DNA from: Bacteroidales bacterium
GTDB taxonomy: Bacteria; Bacteroidota; Bacteroidia; Bacteroidales; WCHB1-69
Assembly (NCBI GenBank): GCA_017454945.1
Contig: JAFTCA010000099.1
Location: 1-64,000, forward strand
Reading direction: 5' to 3'
Length of the DNA: 64,000 bases
A program made the translations under genes and the position numbers. How positions within the stretch are numbered: the stretch's first letter is position 1; each line of letters starts with the position of its first letter. Shown here one piece after another: positions 18,678 to 28,049 of the stretch. Below the pieces are notes generated by a model, which saw nothing but the letters and a program-made list of their open reading frames with translations, had not been told where the DNA came from and did no database searches.

Positions 18678-21600
18678 ATGAAAAAAATCAGCAAGTTATT
18701 AGTTTTAGCGGTTCTTTTAGTAGCCTTAGCAACTAATTCATTGTATGCAGAAGTCTGGATAGGTGACAAAGGTGCCAAGACCAATCAGAAAGCATCTGCA
18801 ACTTGTTTGCCTGCAACTAACTCGAATGAATTAACAGTGAATAACGTAAGAGCATATCTCGAAACCAACGGTACGATGTGGTTTAAAGAGATTGCCGAAT
18901 ATGAAGTTCCCAAAAACTCAGGTAAGACTTCCATGTTCTGTGCTGCTTTGTGGATTGGTGGTTTGGACGTTAACCGTCAGCTGAAATTGGCTGCCGTTCG
19001 TTTCCGCCAGATTGGTGATGACTACTGGACTGGTCCTCTGACCTTGGTGGGTGCCACCATTGACCAGGAGACGTGCAGCCAGTACGACAAGCACTTCCCC
19101 ATGAGCCAGAAAATGGTACGCGAGCATATCAGCAACTGGGACAATCCCGAATACACAATGCCCGCTGCCATCCGTGACTGGCCCGCACACGGCGACCAAT
19201 CGAAAGGCCAATCCTACTATTTGGCTCCTTTCTACGATGTGGACGGCGATGGTGAATACAACCCCTACAATGGTGACTATCCCTACTACGATTTTGAGAA
19301 CGAACTCTGTCCTTGGACACAAGAAAACATTGAAAAGGCTGCTCAAGGCCTGCTGCCCAAGACTCCCGAGGAATTGTGGATGAACTCGCCCGCTCAGGCT
19401 TCTCTGCCTGTAAAGACTAACAACATGGTGTACGCCGACCACGTTTTGAAAGGTGACGAAACCCTGTTCTGGATTTTCAATGATAAAGGTGGTAACCACA
19501 CCGAATCGAAAGGTGAACCCATTGGTTTGGAAATCCGTGGCCAGGCATTCGCCTTCACAACCAACGACCATATCAACAACATGACGTTCTACTCATACGA
19601 AATCATCAACCGTTCGACCTATACTTTGACCAACACCTACTTCTCACAATGGGTTGACCCCGACTTGGGTTACTCACACGATGACTATGTAGGTTGCGAC
19701 GTTGCCAGAGGTTTGGGTTACTGCTACAACGGTTATGAAGTCGATGGTAGCGGTCAAACCCACCACTACGGCTCACAACCTCCTGCAGTGGGTGTTGACT
19801 TCTTCCAAGGACCTTATATGGACAAGGACGGCCGTGACAACCCCAAATTCTACAAAGACTCAGCTTCACAAGTTGGTTATTGCGACCGTTTCTTGAAGAG
19901 CGACTACGAATTAGACCAAATGGCCATCAACGGTGTGAACTTCGGTGATGACATCGTTGACAACGAGCGTTTCGGTATGAGACGTTTTGTATATCACAAC
20001 AACGACCGTTCCGTAACCGGTGACCCCGAAGTGGCTTATCAATACTACTATATGCTGCAAGGTATCTGGAGAGACGGTACAAAAATGAAATATGGTGCCA
20101 ACGCTCACCAATCGAATGGTGCATCCGGTCCCGACTGCGACTTCATGGTCCCCGGCTTGACCGACCCGTGTAACTGGGGTACTGCAGGCGTTGATCCCGG
20201 AATCGCCTTCACCGGTGGCGAAGGATGGACCGAGGTAGCCGTAGGCAATGCTCCTAACGACCGTCGTTTCATGCAGTCTGCAGGTCCCTTCACCTTGGAA
20301 CCTGGTGCTGTTAACTACATTACGGTAGGTATTCCGTGGGCACGCGCCACTGCCGGTGGTCGTATGGCCTCTGTAAACCTCCTGAAGATTGCCGACGACC
20401 AGTGCCAGTCGCTGTTCGAAAACTGCTTCAAGGTATTGGACGGTCCCGACGCTCCCGATATCACCATCAGAGAGCTTGACCAAGAGCTGATTCTGATGCT
20501 CTCGAATGACGAAATGAGCAACAACTTCAACGAGCAATATGCCGAAAGAGACCAAACTATTCCCGAAGGCAGAAGCAAAGAGGTGACCACCGTTGTTACC
20601 GACTCAATGACCCTGACCTTAGACGGCGGCAAAGACACCACTATCTACACACAGAAATACAACACCACTACCGAATTCGTTGAATACGACAGAATATATA
20701 GATTTGAAGGTTACCAGATTTATCAATTGGCCAACAGTGAAGTCAGCGTTACCGACTTGGATGACCCCGACAAGGCACAATTGATTGCCCAATGCGACAT
20801 TGAGAACTACAGAAAAGACGGTTCCGCCATCGGCCAGTTGATCAACTGGATTTATGACGACGCTTTGGGAACATCAGTAGCCACTGAGATGGTAAATGGT
20901 GCCAACAAGGGTATCTTCCACTCAGTTCAAGTTACCGAAGACAAATTTGCAAGCACAGCCAGCCGTTTGGTCAACCACAAGACCTACTATTTCATGGCCA
21001 TCGCTTACGCATACAACGAATATGAGAAATACTCTGTAGAACCCGAAGATGACGGTCTGTACGGACAAAAAACCGTTTATTTGGCCGGTCGTAAGAATAT
21101 CAAGAGCTACTCGGGTATTCCTCACAACGTACAACCCCAATACGGCGGTACCCAACTCAACGCACAATATGGCACACAACCTCAAATCACCCGACTGGAA
21201 GGTCAGGGCAACGGAGGTTTTGCACTTGAGCTGACCAAAGCCACCCGTGATGAAATCATGAAGGGTGCTCCTTGGAAAGTGGATGCTGTTGAATATGAAA
21301 AGAACGCCGGTCCTATCGACGTTCGCGTAGTTGACCCGTTGAAGGTTAAACCCTACGATTTCATCCTGAAGATTCAAAACACAGATGAAAGTGCAGAAGA
21401 AGTAACTGACACAGCCATTTGGGTACTGGATGTTATTGACGAATACGGTTCTGTAATTGAGACAATCTCGGCAGACAGTGGCGTGACCATCAACGACATC
21501 AACGAACAGATTCTGTTTGACTACGGTATCAGCATTAATATTAAAGACGCTCCCTTCGTAATTAACCAAACCGAAATTTCCAACTGGATTAACGAATTCC

Positions 21601-23225
21601 AAGGCGGCATGACCTTCACCAACCAGATGAGATACGCACAAGTGAACGCCATCACTTCATCCATCACCTATTCGGGCGATGACAGATGGCTGTCGGGCGT
21701 TCAAGATGTGGAAGGTGACAATGCAGCCAACTGGATCAGGTCAGGACAACAGACCGCCGGAGCATGGGAATCGGTAAGCAGCGACGGCAAGGGTGTTAAG
21801 GACGAATTCTCACAATGGCGTACAGAAGACTATTTCTACCCTGTGAAAAATACCGTTTTGAATCCCTCTGGCTGGACCACCCGTGCGTGGAAAGACCCAT
21901 CGGGCCAATTTGAAATGCTGATTGGCGGCACATGGGCTCCCTACGTTCTGGCATCGGCTTACGACGGAGGTCCTCAAGCCAAGTACATCGCCCACGACGG
22001 TGTAACAGCAGAGCCTTCACCTGCTTACTACGACTTCACCTTGCTTGCATCAGCACTCTACACACCTGGTTTCAACCAGACCATGACCAACCTCTATTCA
22101 GTAGATATCGTGCTGACACCTAACAAAGACCTATGGACACGTGCCATCGTTCTTGAAGCATGCGATGACCCATCACAGTCTGTTGGAGGAGCCTTGAGAC
22201 ACGAGCCCAGACGCTCGCCTTCGGTTGACAAGAACGGACAACCCGATGGTACTGGTAACGGTATGGGTTGGTTCCCCGGCTACGCTATCAACGTTGAAAC
22301 CGGTGAACGTTTGAACATCATGTTCTCTGAAAACTCAGCTGACCCGGCCAACAACGGTGCCGACATGCTCTTCAACCCCACCAGCGCTGAGTACCTGCTG
22401 GATGAAGAAGGACAATTCGTATATGAAGAGATTCCCAACACACAGATTAGAAAACCTATTCCTGTATGGGGTGGAAAACACTACGTATATGTATGCGGAA
22501 GCACGGGTAACACCAATTCAAACTACTACAGACTGACCACCATCACAAAACGTACGAGCGACAACTCGTTCGACTGCGGTGCATACGATGAATGTGCATG
22601 GTTGATGAACAAGTTCAACAGCTTTGTTGGTCAGGATGGTGCCGGTCCCAGAAGATTGAAGATGCAATTGTTCAACAACGTGATGTGGACGAGCATTGCC
22701 ATGCCTGTCAGACTGAAAGAAGACAAATGGTTGAGCAACGAGGCTACTATCAAGATCAGAGTGACCAGACCTTACATGAGATACTCCTCAAAATGGGGTG
22801 CTGAACCGACAGCATACGCTGCTGAAAACAACAACTTCCCAAGATTCAGCTTCACTACGCGCAACATTGCTGTAGAGAACAACAAACTGGAAAGAGCTGA
22901 AAACGCATTAGACATGATTAATATCGTTCCCAACCCGTACTACGGATTCTCCACTTACGAATCGACAGCATTGGAGAACTACATTAAGATTGTCAACCTG
23001 CCCAAGAATTGTACCATCTCCATCTTCACGGTAAACGGAACCCTGATCAGAAAGCTTACCAAGGGTGATGAAGGTACCACATTCGTAAATTGGGATTTGA
23101 AGAACAGTGCCAATATACCTATCTCAAGCGGTATGTATATCATTCATGTTGCCGTACCTGGCGTAGGTGAAAGAACTTTGAAATTCTTCGCTGCAATGCG
23201 ACCCACCGACTTGAATGCATTTTAA
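18678..23225 (+). CDS. T9SS-secreted surface protein with type A sorting domain
   Basis: The 1515-residue protein has a signal peptide (MKKISKLLVLAVLLVALATNSLYA), a calcium-loop-like segment DVDGDGEYNPYNGDYPYYD near residue 190, a long beta-rich body I do not recognise, and a C-terminal T9SS type A sorting domain (about 1417-1505). That domain shows the usual landmarks: VPNPYYG, the I-x-I-F-T-V-N-G-x-L-I-R strand, the WDLKN turn and the ISSGMYIIHV strand. Ten residues follow the terminal LKFFA strand, which is longer than usual. By family knowledge it is carried across the outer membrane by the T9SS and attached to the surface or released. It sits between a TonB receptor and a PorV-like protein. 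Confidence 0.88.
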   Translation: MKKISKLLVLAVLLVALATNSLYAEVWIGDKGAKTNQKASATCLPATNSNELTVNNVRAYLETNGTMWFKEIAEYEVPKNSGKTSMFCAALWIGGLDVNRQLKLAAVRFRQIGDDYWTGPLTLVGATIDQETCSQYDKHFPMSQKMVREHISNWDNPEYTMPAAIRDWPAHGDQSKGQSYYLAPFYDVDGDGEYNPYNGDYPYYDFENELCPWTQENIEKAAQGLLPKTPEELWMNSPAQASLPVKTNNMVYADHVLKGDETLFWIFNDKGGNHTESKGEPIGLEIRGQAFAFTTNDHINNMTFYSYEIINRSTYTLTNTYFSQWVDPDLGYSHDDYVGCDVARGLGYCYNGYEVDGSGQTHHYGSQPPAVGVDFFQGPYMDKDGRDNPKFYKDSASQVGYCDRFLKSDYELDQMAINGVNFGDDIVDNERFGMRRFVYHNNDRSVTGDPEVAYQYYYMLQGIWRDGTKMKYGANAHQSNGASGPDCDFMVPGLTDPCNWGTAGVDPGIAFTGGEGWTEVAVGNAPNDRRFMQSAGPFTLEPGAVNYITVGIPWARATAGGRMASVNLLKIADDQCQSLFENCFKVLDGPDAPDITIRELDQELILMLSNDEMSNNFNEQYAERDQTIPEGRSKEVTTVVTDSMTLTLDGGKDTTIYTQKYNTTTEFVEYDRIYRFEGYQIYQLANSEVSVTDLDDPDKAQLIAQCDIENYRKDGSAIGQLINWIYDDALGTSVATEMVNGANKGIFHSVQVTEDKFASTASRLVNHKTYYFMAIAYAYNEYEKYSVEPEDDGLYGQKTVYLAGRKNIKSYSGIPHNVQPQYGGTQLNAQYGTQPQITRLEGQGNGGFALELTKATRDEIMKGAPWKVDAVEYEKNAGPIDVRVVDPLKVKPYDFILKIQNTDESAEEVTDTAIWVLDVIDEYGSVIETISADSGVTINDINEQILFDYGISINIKDAPFVINQTEISNWINEFQGGMTFTNQMRYAQVNAITSSITYSGDDRWLSGVQDVEGDNAANWIRSGQQTAGAWESVSSDGKGVKDEFSQWRTEDYFYPVKNTVLNPSGWTTRAWKDPSGQFEMLIGGTWAPYVLASAYDGGPQAKYIAHDGVTAEPSPAYYDFTLLASALYTPGFNQTMTNLYSVDIVLTPNKDLWTRAIVLEACDDPSQSVGGALRHEPRRSPSVDKNGQPDGTGNGMGWFPGYAINVETGERLNIMFSENSADPANNGADMLFNPTSAEYLLDEEGQFVYEEIPNTQIRKPIPVWGGKHYVYVCGSTGNTNSNYYRLTTITKRTSDNSFDCGAYDECAWLMNKFNSFVGQDGAGPRRLKMQLFNNVMWTSIAMPVRLKEDKWLSNEATIKIRVTRPYMRYSSKWGAEPTAYAAENNNFPRFSFTTRNIAVENNKLERAENALDMINIVPNPYYGFSTYESTALENYIKIVNLPKNCTISIFTVNGTLIRKLTKGDEGTTFVNWDLKNSANIPISSGMYIIHVAVPGVGERTLKFFAAMRPTDLNAF

Positions 23226-23259
23226 AATTGATTCGTGAATTATAAAAAAGGAAAACACT

Positions 23260-24414
23260 ATGAATAAAAGTTTTAGAGTTTTAGTCATCTGCACTTTGGT
23301 TGGTCTGTTCACAGCCATGTCAGCCGGTGTGTATGCAGGTAACAAGGACCGTTCGGGCCAGGCAGGTGCACAACACTTATTGATAGACCCATGGGCCAGA
23401 TCCAATGGTTGGGGTACGGCAGGTGTTGCTGAAATACGCGGCCTTGAAGCCATCCACTCCAATATTGCAGGTATGGCCTTCACTAATAGAACACAAGTGG
23501 GATTCTCACGAGTTCAATATCTGTCAGGTTCAGGTGCTGGCATTGCCATCAACACATTCGCATTAAGCCAGGCTTTGTTCTCAAAAGACAAAGAGACTGG
23601 TCGCCGTTTGAAAGATTTTGGCGTGCTGGGTGTATCGGCCTTCATCATGAAATTCGGTGATATTCCAATCACGACCACCGACCAGCCCGAAGGAAATATG
23701 GGTACCTTCTCCCCTTCTATGAACTATATCGGTATCCACTATGCCAAGTCGTTCAACAACTTTATCCACGGTGGTGTGTCTATCAAGGTGGTAACCGAAA
23801 CCGGTTCTTCCGACTGCCGTGCAACGGGTATCGCTATTGACGCTGGAGTTCAATACCTTTCAGGTGCATACGAGAACTTCAAGATTGGTTTGACCATGAA
23901 GAACATTGGTCTGCCTATGAGATACAGAGGCGACGGTATGTCAGTGAGAGGTGTGGTTAACAACACTTCACATGAGCTGACCCTTGAACAACGCTCGGCA
24001 GATTATGAGCTTCCCTCTTTGCTGACCATCGGCTTATCGTACGACTTTCTCATTTGGACTGGTGAATACAAGAACATGACGAAGGATGATCGTATTGACG
24101 AAGGTCTGACCAGAGACGATGCCGAACACAGAATCACGCTGGCAGGTTCATTCACCGCCAACTCCTTCTCGAGAGACATCTTCTCATTCGGTATTGAGTA
24201 CGGTTTCCGCAAATTCTTCATGATTCGCGCCGGCTATGCCATTGAAGGCGGCATGTGGAAAGAAAGCACCTGCACCACCTGGTACACAGGTCCTTCTGCT
24301 GGTGTAACCTTTGCCATTCCAATTAAGAACACCCGTCTGCTGTTAGATTACGCTTACAGATTCACCAACAAGTGGAAAGGTAATCACTACATCGGACTCA
24401 AATTTGAAATGTAG
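23260..24414 (+). CDS. PorV/PorQ-family outer-membrane protein
   Basis: The 384-residue protein has a signal peptide (to about residue 27, VYAG), the family opening AGAQHLLIDPWARSNGWGTAGVAEIRGLEAIHSNIAGMAF, and a 14-strand-like beta-barrel pattern ending in HYIGLKFEM with a terminal aromatic residue near the end. PorV shuttles T9SS cargo from the translocon to the attachment complex and PorQ is a related barrel. Placed 34 bases behind a T9SS cargo gene, this copy may be dedicated to that cargo rather than being the general PorV. A terminator follows at 24443. Gene stop is TAG. Confidence 0.82.
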   Translation: MNKSFRVLVICTLVGLFTAMSAGVYAGNKDRSGQAGAQHLLIDPWARSNGWGTAGVAEIRGLEAIHSNIAGMAFTNRTQVGFSRVQYLSGSGAGIAINTFALSQALFSKDKETGRRLKDFGVLGVSAFIMKFGDIPITTTDQPEGNMGTFSPSMNYIGIHYAKSFNNFIHGGVSIKVVTETGSSDCRATGIAIDAGVQYLSGAYENFKIGLTMKNIGLPMRYRGDGMSVRGVVNNTSHELTLEQRSADYELPSLLTIGLSYDFLIWTGEYKNMTKDDRIDEGLTRDDAEHRITLAGSFTANSFSRDIFSFGIEYGFRKFFMIRAGYAIEGGMWKESTCTTWYTGPSAGVTFAIPIKNTRLLLDYAYRFTNKWKGNHYIGLKFEM

Positions 24415-24442
24415 TAATCAGCTATCCTTTTTTATTATACAC

Positions 24443-24479
24443 AAACTAAGGAGGCTTTCTCAAGCCTCTTTTAGTTTTA
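24443..24479 (+). terminator. Hairpin terminator after the PorV-like gene
   Basis: AAACTAAGGAGGCTT (24443-24457) pairs with AAGCCTCTTTTAGTTT (24462-24477) around a 4-base loop, followed by TA-rich sequence. Confidence 0.75.
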
Positions 24480-24538
24480 TAAATACGAACACAAAAATTG
24501 ACTTTCGAGTCAGCCATTAACCATAAAAACAGACAGAG

Positions 24539-25015
24539 ATGAATGAAATTAAGTATTACACAGAAGCCGGTTTAGCCGCATTGAAAGAAGAACTGGTACA
24601 ACTTGAATCCGTTGAAAGACCGAAGATTTCGGCCATGATTGCAGAAGCAAGAGACAAGGGCGACTTATCGGAAAATGCAGAATACGATGCTGCCAAAGAG
24701 GCGCAGGGCCATCTGGAACTTAAGATTGCCAAGTTGCGCAACCTGATAGCCAACGCCAGAATTTTGGACGACTCGAAGCTCGACAAATCCAAGGTGCTCA
24801 TCTACTCAACGGTCAAGATTAAGAACATGAAAAACAAGGCCGAGATGACCTACACGTTGGTACCCGAGTCGGAATCAGACCTCAAGGCAGGCAAAATTTC
24901 TGTCACCTCCCCTATTGCCAAAGGTTTGCTGGGCAACAAGGAGGGCGACATCGTTTCTGTACAGGCTCCCGCCGGTGTCATGGAATTTCAAATTTTGAGC
25001 ATAACCAGAGAATAA
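24539..25015 (+). CDS. greA: Transcription elongation factor GreA
   Basis: The 158-residue protein has the GreA layout: an N-terminal coiled coil (residues 1-75) starting YYTEAGLAALKEEL, the acidic tip DLSENAEYDAAKE that reaches the RNA polymerase active site, and a C-terminal FKBP-like domain (SPIAKGLLGNKEGDIVSVQAPAG). GreA rescues backtracked polymerase by stimulating transcript cleavage. It is followed four bases later by a HIT protein gene, so the pair forms an operon. Confidence 0.96.
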   Translation: MNEIKYYTEAGLAALKEELVQLESVERPKISAMIAEARDKGDLSENAEYDAAKEAQGHLELKIAKLRNLIANARILDDSKLDKSKVLIYSTVKIKNMKNKAEMTYTLVPESESDLKAGKISVTSPIAKGLLGNKEGDIVSVQAPAGVMEFQILSITRE

Positions 25016-25019
25016 TATC

Positions 25020-25418
25020 ATGGAAACCATATTCACAAAGATCATCAAGGGCGAAATACCCTGCTACAAAATTGACGAAAACGAGCAATTCATAGCTTTT
25101 CTCGACATCTCTCCCCTTGCTAAGGGTCACACCTTGGTTGTTCCCAAGCAACAGATAGACTATATCTTTGATATTGATGATGACACACTAGCTGCCATGA
25201 CCCTCTACGCCAAAAAGATAGCCAAAGCCATTCAGAAGACGGTTCCCTGCGAACGTATTGGAGTGGCCGTCATTGGCCTGGAAGTGCCTCACACCCACAT
25301 CCATCTTGTGCCCATCAGCCACGTTGGGGACCTGAACTTCCAGAACCCCAGAGTAGAGCTCACCAAAGAAGAATTCATGGCCATTGCCGAAGGCATCGCC
25401 CAGAATTTGGAAAAATAG
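25020..25418 (+). CDS. HIT-family nucleotide hydrolase (HinT-like)
   Basis: The 132-residue protein begins with the HinT-type segment IFTKIIKGEIPCYKI and carries the histidine triad HTHIHLVPISH near residue 98. Such proteins hydrolyse AMP-lysine or other nucleoside phosphoramidates or dinucleotides. It is downstream of greA in a two-gene unit. Its TAG stop lies 14 bases from the end of the convergent Fe-S protein gene, with no obvious terminator between them. Confidence 0.92.
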   Translation: METIFTKIIKGEIPCYKIDENEQFIAFLDISPLAKGHTLVVPKQQIDYIFDIDDDTLAAMTLYAKKIAKAIQKTVPCERIGVAVIGLEVPHTHIHLVPISHVGDLNFQNPRVELTKEEFMAIAEGIAQNLEK

Positions 25419-25432
25419 TCTTTCAAGACAGA

Positions 25433-26728
25433 TTATCCTATCACTAAGGCATCGGCCACAATTTCGGCCACCGACTTAATCTCCACACCTAACTTATAGG
25501 TGTGGTTTATTTGTGTCAGCTGGTCAACGCAGTTGTGGCAGGGCGAGATAACCACATCGGCACCTGTAGCGCGAATCTGTTCGGCTTTAATCTCACCTAC
25601 TTTCAGTCGGCGTTCGTTGAACTCGCTCATGGCCAGCAGTCCACCGCCGCCACCGCAGCAGAAATTGTCGCTGCCATACGGGTCCATCTCAATCAGTTCG
25701 GGCACCGCTTCCTTCACCACAAAGCGGAGCGAATTGTAGAGGCCACCGTTGCGCACGAGATTGCACGGATCGTGAATAGTGTATTTCTTTTTATTGAGGG
25801 TTTTATCGAGCTTGATTCTACCCGACTTGATATATTGTTCAATTAATTCGACAATGGTAATCATCTCGAAATCGGGTTTCTCCTTCAAATAATTGGGAGA
25901 TTCCCATCGCAGTGCACGGGAGCCGTGGCCACACTCGCCCAAAACAAGGGTTTTGCAGCCCAACTTATGCACTTCGTCGAACATGCGCTGGGCTATGGCG
26001 GTTGCCTCGGCATCGTTGCCCGAGAAGTAGCCATAGTTGGTCACATCATACATTTTTGAAGAGAGCGTCCAACTCTCGCCAGCGGCATAAAATATCTTAG
26101 CAGCGGCAGCTATCGACAAAGGGAAAAACTTAGGCTCGCGGGGATTGACCGTATAGAGCATGTCGCGGCCTTCCTGATTAAGCGGAATGCAGGCCTTCTC
26201 ATCACCAACCTCATCTTGCAAGTCTTCTTCCATCCACTGGATGGTATCCACGAACTCATCCTCGGCGATGCCCATATTGTTGCCCGTATTGATGGCTGCA
26301 TCAACGGTCGATTGCAGCGTAGCGGGCACATAGCCCATGGCAGCGAGCATACGTCGGCCTGTACGCACCACAAATGGGATATCCACTCCAATAGAGCAGT
26401 GTTTCACGCAGCGACCGCACATGGAGCACGCTCCGTAGAGCGAATCGACCATCTCCTCCACCAGTTCGTCGGTCAGCTCGCGCGCATGCGACAAGTGGGG
26501 AGCCACCTTCCCGGTAAACGTACAATACCTGCGATAGATGGAAGCCACCAAATCGACTTTCTTGCCAGGGATGAACTTAGGGTCTTGCATCTTCTTGTAA
26601 AAGAGGCAGCTGGTGCCGCACAAGCCACAATGAACGCAGGCGTTGAGATGTGTAATCAGCTTACTATCAGTATTCTTACTCAGAATGTCGATAGCTTTTT
26701 CAGATAAATCAGGAGACAGTTTTCCCAT
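25433..26728 (-). CDS. HdrD/GlpC-like (Fe-S)-binding oxidoreductase subunit
   Basis: The product (431 residues from the chosen start) has two [4Fe-4S] ferredoxin motifs, CVHCGLCGTSC near residue 28 and CSMCGRCVKHC near residue 99, and two C-terminal CCG-type cysteine segments (HDPCNLVRNGG ... NFCCGGGGGL ... ISPCHNCVDQL) as in heterodisulfide reductase subunit D and GlpC. It likely passes electrons within a membrane-associated redox complex, but the partner is not encoded here. An upstream in-frame ATG at 26767 is rejected because the promoter box at 26744-26751 lies inside that extension; ATG at 26728 (MGKLSPDLSEKA) fits. Confidence 0.85.
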   Translation of the reverse strand: MGKLSPDLSEKAIDILSKNTDSKLITHLNACVHCGLCGTSCLFYKKMQDPKFIPGKKVDLVASIYRRYCTFTGKVAPHLSHARELTDELVEEMVDSLYGACSMCGRCVKHCSIGVDIPFVVRTGRRMLAAMGYVPATLQSTVDAAINTGNNMGIAEDEFVDTIQWMEEDLQDEVGDEKACIPLNQEGRDMLYTVNPREPKFFPLSIAAAAKIFYAAGESWTLSSKMYDVTNYGYFSGNDAEATAIAQRMFDEVHKLGCKTLVLGECGHGSRALRWESPNYLKEKPDFEMITIVELIEQYIKSGRIKLDKTLNKKKYTIHDPCNLVRNGGLYNSLRFVVKEAVPELIEMDPYGSDNFCCGGGGGLLAMSEFNERRLKVGEIKAEQIRATGADVVISPCHNCVDQLTQINHTYKLGVEIKSVAEIVADALVIG

Positions 26729-26743
26729 TGCAATAAATTTTTG

Positions 26744-26751
26744 CAAATATA
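26744..26751 (-). promoter_or_regulatory. Bacteroidota -7 box that decides the Fe-S protein start
   Basis: The minus strand reads TATATTTG, 15 bases before the ATG at 26728. It lies downstream of the more distal in-frame ATG, so translation should begin at 26728. Confidence 0.65.
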
Positions 26752-26774
26752 GGAAAAAGAAAGGCACGAATTCC

Positions 26775-27797
26775 TTATCGGATAAGGAACGGGAATTTGT
26801 CGAAATTCTTAAGGGCGATACCTGTGCCGCGAGCCACAGCCTTCAGCGGGTCATCCACCACGTGCACCTTGAGCTGGGTGCGCTTGGAGATACGCTTGTC
26901 GAGGCCGCGCAGCAATGCGCCACCTCCGGCGAGGTAAATACCGTTCTTGTAGATATCTGACGACAGCTCGGGAGCGGTTTCCTCGAGGGCGTTGATGACT
27001 GCCGTCTCAATCTTAGACACTGAAGCCTCGAGTGCGTCGGCAATCTCACAATAGTTTACTTTCACAGCGGTAGGAATACCTTTCACCAAGTCGCGACCTT
27101 GGAACTCGTAATCTTCTGGCGGGTTTTCGAGGTCGGAGATGGCGGCACCCACCATAATCTTAATCTTCTCGGCGGTAGGTTCGCCAATGGCGATATTATG
27201 ACGACGACGCATGTAGTCGATGATGTCCTGGTTGAACTCATCGCCGGCGGTCTTAATAGACTTGCTATTGGCAATACCACCCAGCGACACAACGGCGATT
27301 TCGCTTGTACCGCCGCCTATATCAATAATCATATTACCGTTCGGGTCGAGCACGTCGATACCACTACCGATGGCGGCGGCCATAGGTTCGTGAATTAAGC
27401 GAACCTCCTTAGCGCCAGCCTGTTCGGCCGAGTTGCGCACAGCACTTTCTTCCACGTCGGTGATGCCCGAAGGGATACAGATGACCATTTTCAATGCGGG
27501 GGGAAAGAGATACCCCTTGATGCCCGTCATCTTGATGAACTCACGCAGCATCGCTTCGGTGGATTTGAAATCTGCAATCACACCATCCTTCAACGGACGG
27601 ATGGTCTGAATGTTCTTATGGGTTTTGCCATGCATCATCTCCGCTTTCTTGCCCACAGCCTCAATCTTTTGACTGACAACATTGAAGGCGATGATGGAAG
27701 GCTCGTCAACCACCACTTTATCATTAAGCAGAATGACCGTGTTGGCGGTGCCCAAATCTATTGCAATTTCTTTCGTAAATATTGAAAATAAAGCCAT
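26775..27797 (-). CDS. mreB: Rod-shape-determining actin-like protein MreB
   Basis: The product (340 residues from MALFSIFTKE) is MreB, the actin-fold ATPase that organises lateral cell-wall synthesis. It shows the phosphate 1 motif IAIDLGTANTVI, phosphate 2 MIIDIGGGTSEIAVVSLGG, the adenosine loop YLAGGGALLRGLDKRI and the usual C-terminus. A nine-residue upstream extension (ATG at 27824) overlaps the promoter box and is rejected. mreC, mreD and the penicillin-binding protein genes, often downstream, are not adjacent; the next gene on this strand is the Fe-S protein, which has its own promoter. Confidence 0.96.
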   Translation of the reverse strand: MALFSIFTKEIAIDLGTANTVILLNDKVVVDEPSIIAFNVVSQKIEAVGKKAEMMHGKTHKNIQTIRPLKDGVIADFKSTEAMLREFIKMTGIKGYLFPPALKMVICIPSGITDVEESAVRNSAEQAGAKEVRLIHEPMAAAIGSGIDVLDPNGNMIIDIGGGTSEIAVVSLGGIANSKSIKTAGDEFNQDIIDYMRRRHNIAIGEPTAEKIKIMVGAAISDLENPPEDYEFQGRDLVKGIPTAVKVNYCEIADALEASVSKIETAVINALEETAPELSSDIYKNGIYLAGGGALLRGLDKRISKRTQLKVHVVDDPLKAVARGTGIALKNFDKFPFLIR

Positions 27798-27821
27798 TTG
27801 TGTATTTTTTTTTGAAGTTTG

Positions 27822-27829
27822 CAAATATA
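27822..27829 (-). promoter_or_regulatory. Bacteroidota -7 box for mreB
   Basis: The minus strand reads TATATTTG, 24 bases before the ATG at 27797. It sits over the codons of the longer candidate start. Confidence 0.65.
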
Positions 27830-27879
27830 CAAATAATTACATCTCTTTACGGCAAAAGCATTTTTTTGTTTCAAAAAAG

Positions 27880-27990
27880 TGGCGTGTCTCCGACGCGCCT
27901 ATTCTGGCAGCCATTTGCAACCCCACACTGCGTTGACGCGGAATCTCACTCGAGACGCAACACATGAGACACGGCACGCCGCATCTCAAC
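27880..27990. repeat. GC-rich intergenic repeat block with degenerate palindromes
   Basis: This gap segment has GAGAC/GCGTC words in both orientations. GAGACACGGCACGCCGCATCTC at 27966-27987 is a decayed relative of the perfect palindrome at 62786-62805. Confidence 0.5.
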
Positions 27991-28021
27991 TGAATTTTGA
28001 TTTTTTAATTTTGATTTTTCA

Positions 28022-28029
28022 TATTTTTG
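28022..28029 (+). promoter_or_regulatory. Bacteroidota -7 box for the SPOR protein gene
   Basis: TATTTTTG lies 20 bases before the ATG at 28050, with a TTTG 22 bases upstream of it (27996-27999). Confidence 0.65.
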
Positions 28030-28049
28030 CACCCACAAAACCATCCTTC

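Noticed and set aside
27879..28049. N-terminal extension of the SPOR protein
   Set aside because: It runs through an intergenic repeat block and the promoter box, and the signal peptide begins only at 28050.
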